Assembly: GCA_029821515.1 (NCBI GenBank)
Contig: JALGTD010000007.1
Location: 1-15,862 of the forward strand
Direction of reading: 5' to 3'
Source: Candidatus Zipacnadia bacterium
GTDB taxonomy: Bacteria > Armatimonadota > Zipacnadia > Zipacnadales > Zipacnadaceae
Length of the DNA stretch: 15,862 nucleotides
Under the pieces are notes generated by a model. The model did not search any database. It saw nothing but the letters and a program-made list of their open reading frames with translations, and was not told the origin of the DNA. The position numbers and the translations under genes are program-made. Positions 1 to 6,620 of this stretch are shown here, piece after piece. Numbering within the stretch: the first letter of the stretch is position 1; every line of letters begins with the position of its first letter.

Positions 1-11
1 AGCGTCTGCAT
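1..11 (-). CDS. Start of an unidentified gene, cut by the left edge
   Basis: On the minus strand an ATG lies at 11-9, preceded by GGGAGG five bases upstream (17-22), a good ribosome binding site at normal spacing. Only the codons for Met-Gln-Thr and part of a fourth are visible. The start lies about 70 bases downstream of the purQ stop on the same strand, so it could be the next gene of a purine operon. The product cannot be named from three residues. The call rests on the ribosome binding site and context only. Confidence 0.4.
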
Positions 12-81
12 TTGAACCTCCCGGCTCTCTTCAAAGTTCTGCGTTGCTCAGTCCGGCATAGTGATGTCTGGCGGCGGGCTA

Positions 82-817
82 TCAGTGAACCGCTACGAGC
101 AGGGCCTGGCGCAGGGACTCAAAGATCAGCCGGCCCGGCCCGGGCTGCTGCATAGCCTCAACCTCGCCCCAGGCCTGGCGCTTGCGCTGGCCCCAGTCGT
201 TCTTCAGTTCGGAAGGAATCTGACGGATGAAACTGGCCCGCTCCGGATGGGGCATCATTGCCAGCACATTGCCAGCCGGATTACACAGCCCGGCGATATT
301 TTCCATAGCGCCGTTAGGATTGATCTCACGAGTGGCGTCAATATGTCCATCGGCATCACAGTACTGGAAGACAATCTGGTCATTGGCACGCAACTGGGCG
401 ATAATCTGCTCATCGCGGGTAGTAAAGCGCCCCTCGCCGTGGGCTATGGGCACCGGCCAGATGTAGTCAGCGGGCATCTGGCTACTCAGCGCGCAACGCC
501 CTGGCTGGCAGCTATGCTTCAGATATACCCAGCGGCAGCAGAAGTCGCCGATGCGACCGGCAGGGTCGGGGTAGTTGGGCGCCAGCCCCATCTGCACCAG
601 ACCGGGTTCAAGGCCGGGGATAAGCCCGGCCATAGGAAAACCCCCCGCCGATTATATAGCCGTCATACTCGGCCAAGGCGGCCGGATTGCGATTCCAGCG
701 AAAGATGTCACAGGATATACCGGCGGCCTCCGCCGCCCACTGGGATTCCCACTCGCAGTTGGAGCCGGGGAACTGAATCAAGACAACGCGTGGCTGCCTC
801 TCGGTTGAGTCGGCCAT
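82..817 (-). pseudogene. purQ: Phosphoribosylformylglycinamidine synthase glutaminase subunit, broken by an internal deletion
   Basis: PurQ is the glutaminase subunit of the fourth step of purine synthesis. It releases ammonia from glutamine for PurL. The N-terminal part, from ATG 817, reads RVVLIQFPGSNCEWE and IIGGGFSYG, as in the family. That frame then ends after a few codons. A second frame on the same strand (to 82) resumes with GLIPGLEPGLVQMG, IPIAHGEGRF-like IAHGEGRF, AMENIAGLCNPAGNV and the MMPHPERA block that carries the catalytic His and Glu. The family segment normally between GGFSYG and GLLPG, about 40-45 residues with the nucleophile Cys of GICNGFQ, is absent. A deletion not divisible by three near 633-640 explains both the loss and the frame change. 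The start is ATG 817, with AGGAG eight bases upstream. GTG 823 is in frame but badly placed. The product would be inactive as a glutaminase unless the break is an assembly error. Confidence 0.85.
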
Positions 818-858
818 AAGCACTACTCCTTTGGGGAACTGGGCACTGGTGTAGCTTA

Positions 859-887
859 ATTATACCGTAAGAAACTGCTTTGAGCAA
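859..887 (-). promoter_or_regulatory. Sigma70-type promoter for purQ
   Basis: Read on the minus strand, TTGCTC (887-882) is followed after exactly 17 bases by a perfect TATAAT (864-859). The predicted transcript starts near 852, about 35 bases before the purQ ATG at 817. Hexamer quality and spacing are seen directly. Activity is inferred. Confidence 0.7.
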
Positions 888-920
888 CCGCCTCCGCCAC
901 AGGAAGATGTGTAGGTGCAG

Positions 921-949
921 TTGACTTTGCCCGGCGATAAGTCTACAAT
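921..949 (+). promoter_or_regulatory. Sigma70-type promoter for the SLBB export gene
   Basis: TTGACT (921-926) and TACAAT (944-949) are separated by exactly 17 bases, each hexamer matching five of six consensus positions. Transcription would start near 956, leaving a leader of about 47 bases before ATG 1003. It lies back to back with the purQ promoter, 33 bases between the facing -35 elements. Confidence 0.7.
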
Positions 950-1002
950 AGTTGAGAAGCTATCTGAAATCACAACAGCGATAGTTGGGCTGGGATGTCA
1001 TT

Positions 1003-2682
1003 ATGAGAAGTGTTGCGCTAACATTGTCTCAGCGGCTAGTCACCATCCTAGCACTGATCATCGGCATGGTGCTAGCTGGCAGCCTGCCGGTAGCCACCGC
1101 CGAGGGTCTACTGGGCCCGCACTACCAACTCAGTCCTGGCGACGTGCTGCAGGTGGAGGTCTTCGGTAGTGCCGAGATGTCGGGCGCCTATACAGTGGGG
1201 CCGGCGGGCACTATAACGATGCCCCAGCTTGGGCAGGTGCACCTGCGGGGTATGAGTATGGAACAGGCCCGCCAGCACCTCACTGAGCGGCTTGGTGAGC
1301 TTCTGCGGCTGCCGTATGTGGTTCTCAGCATTCGTGAAATAGAGTCGGTGCGCAAGGTCTATGTCTCCGGCTATGTCAGCAGCCAGGCACCGTTGATGCT
1401 GCCGTTTGGAGCAACGGTGGTGGACGCAGTGATCGGCGCTGGCCTTACTGAGCTTTCGGACCTGGGTCATGTGCAGGTGACTCATCCTGGTGAACAGCCC
1501 AAGGTATTGGATCTAAGCGGGATACGCACCGAGCAGCCCATTGATATCACTGAGCGAGTCCAGTACGGCGATATAATATATGTGCCCAAGGTGCAGGACC
1601 GCATCGCAGTGTTAGGGTATGTCGAGAATCCCACTACCGTTCACATCCCGGTCGGCGAGCAGGTCCGGGTTCTGGATGCAATTACGCGGCTGGCTGGCGG
1701 GCTGTCAGCAGGCGCTGACAACTCGACTGCGTTGCTCATCCATCAGGACCAGCGTAGTGAGACGATAGATTTGTATCGGTTGATGAAGGAAGGCGACATT
1801 TCTGAGAACAAGGTGCTGCAGCCCGGTGACGTCGTCGTCATCAACGAAGCAGGCAGCATATCCATCGTCGGTGAAGTAGCCAGCCCCGCCTCCTTCCGCA
1901 GCGGTGAGCCGCTTAGGGTGCTGCAGTTGTTGGCCAGTGCTCAGGGTTTTACTTCGAGGGCGGATCTGGCGAGGGCCCGAGTCTACTCCCAGGACGGCAA
2001 AATGCGCCCCGTTGATATTAAGGCGCTCTGGGATGAAGGCGACCAGTCGCAGAACATCCAACTCTTCCCGGGCGATATATTAGTAATTCCGGAAAAAGAG
2101 CCGGAAACGGTGCTGATTGCCGGTGCGGTCGAGCAACCGCGAGTGTTGGATATCGCAGAAATCAAAGAGCGCGATCTGCTGCGGATCGTGATGCTGTCTG
2201 GGCCTACCGAGGTTGCCGACCTGCGGCGTGTAACTGTTTACCGTCAGGAGAAGCCCATCACCGTTGATGTCAAGGCTATGATGGACGAGGGCCAACTTTC
2301 GGAGAACATAGATGTCGAGCCGGGCGATATCGTGATGATACCGGAGAAAGAAACGCTTTATGTGTTAGGTGCCGTGGGAGCTCAGGGCAAGTTTCCCTGG
2401 GAACCGGGCCTTACTGCTCTTGACGTAATCGCACGCAGCGGGGGCTTAGGTGAGACTGCCAACACCGAAGAAGTGCATATCTTGCGGCCTGATCCCGAAG
2501 CAAAGAAGTGGCAGCACATCGTCGTTTCGATAGGTGATTACAGAAAGGGGATTCCGCCTGACGAAGCGATCCTGAAGCCCGCAGATATAGTTTACGTGCC
2601 TCCGAAGAAACCCACCAAGCCACTGATGGAACAGCTCCGCGACCTGATATGGATCGGCACACTGGCGCGGATGTTCAGGTGA
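1003..2682 (+). CDS. Polysaccharide export protein with five SLBB-like repeats
   Basis: The 559-residue product begins with a signal peptide (MRSVAL, hydrophobic stretch about 11-28, ending near ATA-EG at 33-35). It continues with a polysaccharide biosynthesis/export domain (about 38-113: YQLSPGDVLQVEVFG, GTITMPQLGQVHL, RLPYVVLSI). Then come five SLBB-like blocks at about 117-195, 199-282, 285-364, 368-448 and 450-534. Each opens with a V-x-G-x-V strand (VYVSGYV, IAVLGYV, ISIVGEV, VLIAGAV, LYVLGAV) and most close with PGDIVxIPE. Wza and KpsD homologues form envelope conduits for exopolysaccharide. Wza has far fewer SLBB blocks and is a lipoprotein, whereas no lipobox Cys is present here. ATG 1003 is preferred over TTG 985 because it puts the Arg directly before the signal core. 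No chain-length regulator, flippase or glycosyltransferase is adjacent, so the exported polymer is unknown. Confidence 0.88.
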   Translation: MRSVALTLSQRLVTILALIIGMVLAGSLPVATAEGLLGPHYQLSPGDVLQVEVFGSAEMSGAYTVGPAGTITMPQLGQVHLRGMSMEQARQHLTERLGELLRLPYVVLSIREIESVRKVYVSGYVSSQAPLMLPFGATVVDAVIGAGLTELSDLGHVQVTHPGEQPKVLDLSGIRTEQPIDITERVQYGDIIYVPKVQDRIAVLGYVENPTTVHIPVGEQVRVLDAITRLAGGLSAGADNSTALLIHQDQRSETIDLYRLMKEGDISENKVLQPGDVVVINEAGSISIVGEVASPASFRSGEPLRVLQLLASAQGFTSRADLARARVYSQDGKMRPVDIKALWDEGDQSQNIQLFPGDILVIPEKEPETVLIAGAVEQPRVLDIAEIKERDLLRIVMLSGPTEVADLRRVTVYRQEKPITVDVKAMMDEGQLSENIDVEPGDIVMIPEKETLYVLGAVGAQGKFPWEPGLTALDVIARSGGLGETANTEEVHILRPDPEAKKWQHIVVSIGDYRKGIPPDEAILKPADIVYVPPKKPTKPLMEQLRDLIWIGTLARMFR

Positions 2683-2688
2683 GAGTAG

Positions 2689-3639
2689 TCACTGGGCCAG
2701 TTTGGCTAGAATTCGAGCCATCTGCTGTAAACCGTGGAGTTCGACCAGGTTAGTATAGTCGGCTATTACCAGACATTCGGCCCCCAGGCTGGTCGCGAAC
2801 TGCTTTAGCCTCGCTACACTGGCAGCATCTTCCAGGTCGCTGGTAGCCCAGACCCATATCTGTTTCCCCTTGGCTGCGACCGCTGAGGCTGCGTCGTTGT
2901 ACCGAGCTACATAATGGTCCTGCGGCTCGTCGTCGGCCAGAACTAGCAGAGATACTGCGTCTACAGCAGCACTGTCAGCCAACAGCCCCCAGTCATCTCC
3001 GCCGGTGTAGCGAAAGCTTGATGAGGCCAGCGGTGGTGGCATAACTATTGAGCGCAAGCGCCGGTCCACTGCATGTATAGCCGCCCGGGCAGCTAGCAGG
3101 AACATAGCGATGCTCTGACGGCGGAATTCCATAACCTCCGGTGTCAGCCGTTTGGGTAACTCTTGGTCGTAGCTGCCTCGGAATAGTCGTTGACAGTGTT
3201 CACAGCGGCAGCTCCAGGTGCCCCGAGAGTAATGAAAAGAGGGCTCATCCCAGACAAATCCATCAACCTCCAGCAGCCAGGCCAGTGTGCGCATACTGGA
3301 GTTGAACCATTCCAGGAAGCGGGGATCGTTGGGACATGCTTTGGGACAGCGGCGGCCGCGGCTATCAATCTGCAAGGTCTGCGGCCAGGTGTGAACGTAC
3401 AGGCTGGGAATGCTGGGATCGGGATCCAGTAGTCGTCCGTAGCCCCAGGGTATGGCGTAACTATGCAGGCCACAGCGGCCAGCGTCACGCACAAATACCG
3501 CCATCCGTTCGGCTTCCCAGCGCAATTCATCCTCGTAGCAGCCGATGAGCAAGCGGCTGACGCCGCTGGCGGCGACCGCCTCGATATTTACCTCATCCAG
3601 CGACTCTATTCCACCAGTGATGGCCAAACCAACATCCAT
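2689..3639 (-). CDS. TIM-barrel, glycosidase-like protein of unknown specificity
   Basis: The 316-residue product has no signal peptide. The pattern resembles the hypothetical glycosidase-like TIM barrels of environmental bacteria: alternating strands and helices, a conserved VDGFVWDEP (residues about 125-133) of the kind that holds catalytic acids at a barrel strand end, then a Cys cluster CRCEHC (144-149) followed by RLF. A second Cys pair lies at 98 and 102 (CPKAC) before NDPRFLEWF, also a familiar block in such proteins. The five Cys residues could bind a metal, which is inference. It starts at ATG 3639, five bases after the methyltransferase stop, so the two are almost certainly cotranscribed and probably translationally coupled. 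Its stop lies six bases from the convergent SLBB gene's stop. I cannot name a substrate. Confidence 0.6.
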   Translation of the reverse strand: MDVGLAITGGIESLDEVNIEAVAASGVSRLLIGCYEDELRWEAERMAVFVRDAGRCGLHSYAIPWGYGRLLDPDPSIPSLYVHTWPQTLQIDSRGRRCPKACPNDPRFLEWFNSSMRTLAWLLEVDGFVWDEPSFHYSRGTWSCRCEHCQRLFRGSYDQELPKRLTPEVMEFRRQSIAMFLLAARAAIHAVDRRLRSIVMPPPLASSSFRYTGGDDWGLLADSAAVDAVSLLVLADDEPQDHYVARYNDAASAVAAKGKQIWVWATSDLEDAASVARLKQFATSLGAECLVIADYTNLVELHGLQQMARILAKLAQ

Positions 3640-3644
3640 AGCAG

Positions 3645-4394
3645 CTACTCCCGTTTCTCAGGAGAATAGGGTTTGCGCACAACGGCCACCAGAGAAGCCC
3701 CCCAGGGCAGTCCGGTGGTGTGAACAAGTAACGATTCGAACTGTTGCACTCCCAGGAAAAGGCGGTCAATTGTGTAAGGGACTGGAGTAATCCCGATTCT
3801 GGGCGCACCACCGCCAGTGAGGCGCAGCCACAGTCGGTGAATCACCATCAGCGGTAGTAGGAAGCTGACTACGTAGGTCAGTTTAAGTTCCTGGAAGCCG
3901 GCGGCGTGGAGCATCCTGCGCAGCGGCTCGCGATGGTAGCGACGCAGGTGACCGAGCACCTCATCGTGAGGGCTCCACAGCCATCCTAAAGCAGGTACGG
4001 TCAGTATCGCTACCCCTCCGGGCCGCAACACACGATAGAATTCTCTGAGGGCCTGGTTGTCATCCGCAACGTGTTCAATGACGTCACAACTGGTCAGCAC
4101 GTCAAAGGTATTGTCGGGAAACTTCAGGCGTTCGATGCTGCACTCCACCAGATTCTCCAACCCCCGCTGCCGGCAGAAAGCCAGAGCCTCAGGTGATATG
4201 TCGCAGCCCCAGACCTCACCCCGATCCGCCATCATAGCCATCAGCGCGCCCGTGCCGGCACCAGCATCAAGTATCTTTAGCTGCGAGCCTTCCGTATGTC
4301 TGCTGATGAAACTTCGCACCAGCCGGCGTCGCGCTACAAACCACCAGTAGGAGTCTTCCAGCTCGTACATTTGCTTCAGATATACAGTGTCCAC
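3645..4394 (-). CDS. Class I SAM-dependent methyltransferase
   Basis: The 249-residue product has the class I methyltransferase motifs in order. Motif I is ILDAGAGTG (41-49), the ribose-binding acidic residue is in GCDIS (Asp65), followed by FDVLTSCDVIEHV (97-109), LRPGG (123-127) and HDEVLGHLRRY (143-153). The N-terminal YELEDSYWWFVARRRL block is typical of Methyltransf_11 proteins found beside glycosyltransferases. The C-terminal part (about 170-215) has hydrophobic stretches that could contact membrane or lipid-linked substrates. The upstream start is GTG 4394. ATG 4370 (codon 9) is an alternative. The predicted promoter puts the transcript start next to the GTG, which suggests a leaderless start or use of ATG 4370. 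Its partner gene follows after five bases. The substrate is unknown. The neighbouring SLBB gene makes a surface glycan plausible. Confidence 0.8.
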   Translation of the reverse strand: MDTVYLKQMYELEDSYWWFVARRRLVRSFISRHTEGSQLKILDAGAGTGALMAMMADRGEVWGCDISPEALAFCRQRGLENLVECSIERLKFPDNTFDVLTSCDVIEHVADDNQALREFYRVLRPGGVAILTVPALGWLWSPHDEVLGHLRRYHREPLRRMLHAAGFQELKLTYVVSFLLPLMVIHRLWLRLTGGGAPRIGITPVPYTIDRLFLGVQQFESLLVHTTGLPWGASLVAVVRKPYSPEKRE

Positions 4395-4402
4395 TGCTGT
4401 CT

Positions 4403-4431
4403 ATTATGCTCCTAGAACTAATGTTTGACAA
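4403..4431 (-). promoter_or_regulatory. Promoter for the methyltransferase/TIM-barrel pair
   Basis: On the minus strand TTGTCA (4431-4426) and CATAAT (4408-4403) are 17 bases apart, each matching five of six consensus positions. Transcription would begin at or within a base or two of GTG 4394. The AGGAG seen nearby lies in the promoter spacer (4409-4413) and would not be in this transcript. The -35 hexamer overlaps a plus-strand TTGACA (4425-4430) pointing at lexA. Confidence 0.55.
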
Positions 4432-4494
4432 GTCGCGACAAATTTGCTAAGCTTATAGATGATTTATTCAGCTTATTAGCACCACGAGGTGGTG
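4425..4494 (+). promoter_or_regulatory. lexA control region with palindromes and a direct repeat
   Basis: The region holds a consensus -35 TTGACA (4425-4430) with no good -10 at standard spacing, so the promoter call is weak. An 8-base palindrome GTCGCGAC follows (4432-4439). AGCTTAT occurs twice, at 4450-4456 and 4470-4476, exactly 20 bases apart. CACCAC-GAG-GTGGTG (4480-4494) is a perfect palindrome that covers the lexA ribosome binding region (GAGGTGGTGA). LexA commonly represses its own gene, so any of these could be the operator. The last could also be an mRNA hairpin masking the ribosome site. Neither the E. coli CTGT-N8-ACAG nor the Gram-positive GAAC-GTTC box is evident. Confidence 0.4.
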
Positions 4495-4501
4495 AGTAGC
4501 A

Positions 4502-5116
4502 ATGACCAAAAACGAGATTAGCCCACGACGGCGACAGATCCTGGACTATCTGATTGAGATAACCCATGAGCGCGGCTATCCACCGTCAATGCGTGAAATT
4601 GCCAAGGCTGTCGATCTGAAATCACCTTCAACAGTGCTCTTTCACCTCCGCGTACTGGAAAAAGCAGGACTGGTGGAGCGTACCCCCAGTCTCAATCGGG
4701 CAATTAGACCGGTCATCGGCGGCTCGGAGGTCTGGGCTGAAGCTAACTATGTGCCGGTCGTCGGTACAGTGGCGGCCGGTGAGCCATTGCTGGCCGTAGA
4801 GAACATTGAAAGCCGGGTGCCTGTGCCCGAGGAAATGTTTCCCGGTGATGAACTGTTTATGCTGCGGGTCAGCGGCAATAGCATGATCGAAGCGGGCATC
4901 CTCGACGATGATATGGTAGTCGTCAATAGCCAGCCCACGGCTCAGCCTGGTGACATCGTAGTGGCACTTCTCGAAGACGAGGCCACAGTGAAGCATTTCT
5001 ACCCCCATCACGACGGCATCGAGTTACGTCCAGCAAACTCTGAGATGGAACCAATTGTCAGCGACCAAGCCCAGATCCTGGGGAAGGTCGTCGGTGTAAT
5101 CCGCATCGTGCCTTAG
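4502..5116 (+). CDS. lexA: LexA repressor, SOS regulator
   Basis: LexA represses DNA-damage genes and inactivates itself by RecA-stimulated autocleavage. The 204-residue product has the N-terminal winged helix (RRRQILDYLIEITHERGYPP, then the recognition region SMREIAKAVDLKSPSTVLFHL, about 9-49). The linker ends in the cleavage site Ala92-Gly93 (VAAGEPLL). The S24 protease domain has nucleophile Ser127 in VSGNSMIEAGI and general base Lys164 in EATVKHFY. All catalytic residues are present and the length is normal for the family. The start ATG 4502 follows GAGGTGGTGAG. It is transcribed away from the methyltransferase gene and convergent with the phosphatase gene. The recognition helix differs from that of E. 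coli, in line with a lineage-specific operator. No other recognisable SOS gene is in the window. Confidence 0.96.
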   Translation: MTKNEISPRRRQILDYLIEITHERGYPPSMREIAKAVDLKSPSTVLFHLRVLEKAGLVERTPSLNRAIRPVIGGSEVWAEANYVPVVGTVAAGEPLLAVENIESRVPVPEEMFPGDELFMLRVSGNSMIEAGILDDDMVVVNSQPTAQPGDIVVALLEDEATVKHFYPHHDGIELRPANSEMEPIVSDQAQILGKVVGVIRIVP

Positions 5117-5187
5117 GCTTATATGTGCCAAAGACCGCCGCCGTGCCGTACACTTATTGGACAGTTGGCTTGGTCGCTAGCAGGCCA

Positions 5188-5211
5188 GAGATATAATGGT
5201 CCTAATATCTC
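5188..5211. terminator. Hairpin between the convergent lexA and phosphatase genes
   Basis: GAGATAT (5188-5194) and ATATCTC (5205-5211) form a perfect 7-base-pair stem with a 10-base loop, overlapping the phosphatase stop codon (5210-5212). There is no T-tract on either side, so it is at best a weak or Rho-assisted terminator for lexA. The convergent placement is the main support. Confidence 0.25.
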
Positions 5212-6505
5212 AGGTGGCCCGGCGCCGCAGTAATATCAAGGTGGCATCATCGGCCTCTGGCTGGGTGCTGAACTGCTGGCTTTGTTGCAATATTTCATCA
5301 CAGATCTGCTCGAGGGTGCTGTCTGAGTCCGGGATGCTGTGGGCAGCTTGGACGAGGCGCTGAACACCGAATTCCTCGCCCGTGTGATTGCGTACCTCAG
5401 TTATGCCGTCGGTATAGCAGATGAGCAGATCGCCGGGTCGGATATCCTTCTGTCGCTGCTGATAGTCAGCATCGCGGCGACCGCCGATCACAATGCCATC
5501 GCTGGAGAGAGCCTCGTGTGAGCCATCGGCTCGCAGGAGGATAGGAGGATAATGACCGCAGCAGGCGAAGGTAATAACGCCCGTATCGGGCTCGAGCATG
5601 CCGATGAATACTGGGGCGTAGCCGTAGGGCTGGAGTACATCGTATACAGCCTGGTTGACACGATTGGCAATAGCTGCCGGCGGCAGGCCAGCGAAGGCCG
5701 CACCCCGGATCTGTGAGTATATCAAGGATAGATGAACCAGGCCGTAGGCGCTCTTGCCGGGCATATCGCCCAGGCACACCAAGCACTGACCGTCAGGTAG
5801 CTTTGCCACTTCATACAGATCGCCGCCCACCCAACGGGCTGGCTCAAAGCGCAGGGCAAACTCCCAACCGGCCAGGTGCGGCAGAGAAGCTGGGAGGATT
5901 GTGTCCTGGACAGTGCGGGCTAGTTGCATCTCGTGGGTGAGTTGTGCTGTGGCCTGATATTGGCGGTCCAGTGCTCGCACCAAAGAACCACCGATTACGG
6001 CGATCAAGAACAGGAACAGGGCACCATGGCCCCACACGACGTTTGTAGCCACCTCGCTGAGTGGTGTCGGATAGGTTGATACATACTTTACCAGGGTGAA
6101 CATAACCATAGCTGCTCCGGCAGTGCACAGAGCGCCAACGAGCTGAAACCATATTGCACCGATGAGTACTATAAGATAGTAAACTTGGAAAAGTGATTGC
6201 TCCTGACCGGGACCGAGCATCAGAATGGCGGCGCTGACCAGCGATAGATCCAGAGTAAGCGCCGCGGGACGCTGGTGGGGAATTGAGCGTCCCGTCCAAA
6301 ACGCCAGAAACAGGGCTGTTGTGAAGATCATTGCAACTACTAATAGTGCGCCGACGCCAGCCTGCGCCTGTGGATTCAACGGTGACAATGTTCCGGCGAC
6401 AACGAAGGCGATGATAAAGGCAGTGCGAAACAGAGCAACAAAGATGTCAGTTTCCCAGATAAGCAGGAGTCGGTCGGATGCATGGACGAAATTGGTGCGT
6501 GGCAG
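5210..6505 (-). CDS. Membrane-anchored SpoIIE-type (PP2C) serine/threonine phosphatase
   Basis: SpoIIE/RsbU-type phosphatases dephosphorylate phosphoserine on regulators such as anti-anti-sigma factors. From CTG 6505 the product has 431 residues. About six transmembrane segments lie between residues 25 and 175, followed by a signalling helix (QLTHEMQLARTVQDTILP, about 188-205). The phosphatase domain then has the metal-binding acids in VGGDLYEV (Asp229), LGDMPGKS (Asp247), YTDGITEV (Asp366) and EADDATLI (Asp420), plus GHYPPILL. All core metal ligands are present. The frame is open upstream to 6745, but that part runs into pcm and reads as noise. A near-perfect ribosome site, AAAGGAGGTGA (6521-6511), points to a start just downstream, where only CTG 6505 fits at eight bases. 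No ATG, GTG or TTG is well placed. No anti-sigma partner is nearby. Confidence 0.88.
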   Translation of the reverse strand: MPRTNFVHASDRLLLIWETDIFVALFRTAFIIAFVVAGTLSPLNPQAQAGVGALLVVAMIFTTALFLAFWTGRSIPHQRPAALTLDLSLVSAAILMLGPGQEQSLFQVYYLIVLIGAIWFQLVGALCTAGAAMVMFTLVKYVSTYPTPLSEVATNVVWGHGALFLFLIAVIGGSLVRALDRQYQATAQLTHEMQLARTVQDTILPASLPHLAGWEFALRFEPARWVGGDLYEVAKLPDGQCLVCLGDMPGKSAYGLVHLSLIYSQIRGAAFAGLPPAAIANRVNQAVYDVLQPYGYAPVFIGMLEPDTGVITFACCGHYPPILLRADGSHEALSSDGIVIGGRRDADYQQRQKDIRPGDLLICYTDGITEVRNHTGEEFGVQRLVQAAHSIPDSDSTLEQICDEILQQSQQFSTQPEADDATLILLRRRAT

Positions 6506-6510
6506 TGGCC

Positions 6511-6521
6511 TCACCTCCTTT
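6511..6521 (-). promoter_or_regulatory. Near-consensus ribosome binding site that decides the phosphatase start
   Basis: AAAGGAGGTGA is almost fully complementary to the 3' end of 16S rRNA. The in-frame codon at normal distance is CTG (6505-6503). The nearest in-frame GTG codons lie inside this site or before it, so they cannot use it. Confidence 0.65.
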
Positions 6522-6620
6522 CTCACTGTTTTTGACAGATTTACTGATTTGATGGTTCCGCGTCCGGATAGATTATTCCTGCTTACCACGTGCCGTAATC
6601 TGTGAGCAGGGGTTGATAGT

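Noticed and set aside
61..819. Plus-strand open frame of about 250 codons opposite purQ
   Set aside because: It is the antisense shadow of purQ. The minus strand carries clear PurQ family blocks, and the plus-strand translation shows no family wording or ribosome site.
948..987. ATAGTTG repeated 33 bases apart and a CTATC/GATAG pairing in the SLBB leader
   Set aside because: The repeat is short and the stem has only five pairs with a 15-base loop. Both are expected by chance in a leader of this length.
6532..6560. TTGACA at 6532-6537 as a pcm promoter
   Set aside because: No acceptable -10 hexamer lies 16-18 bases downstream.
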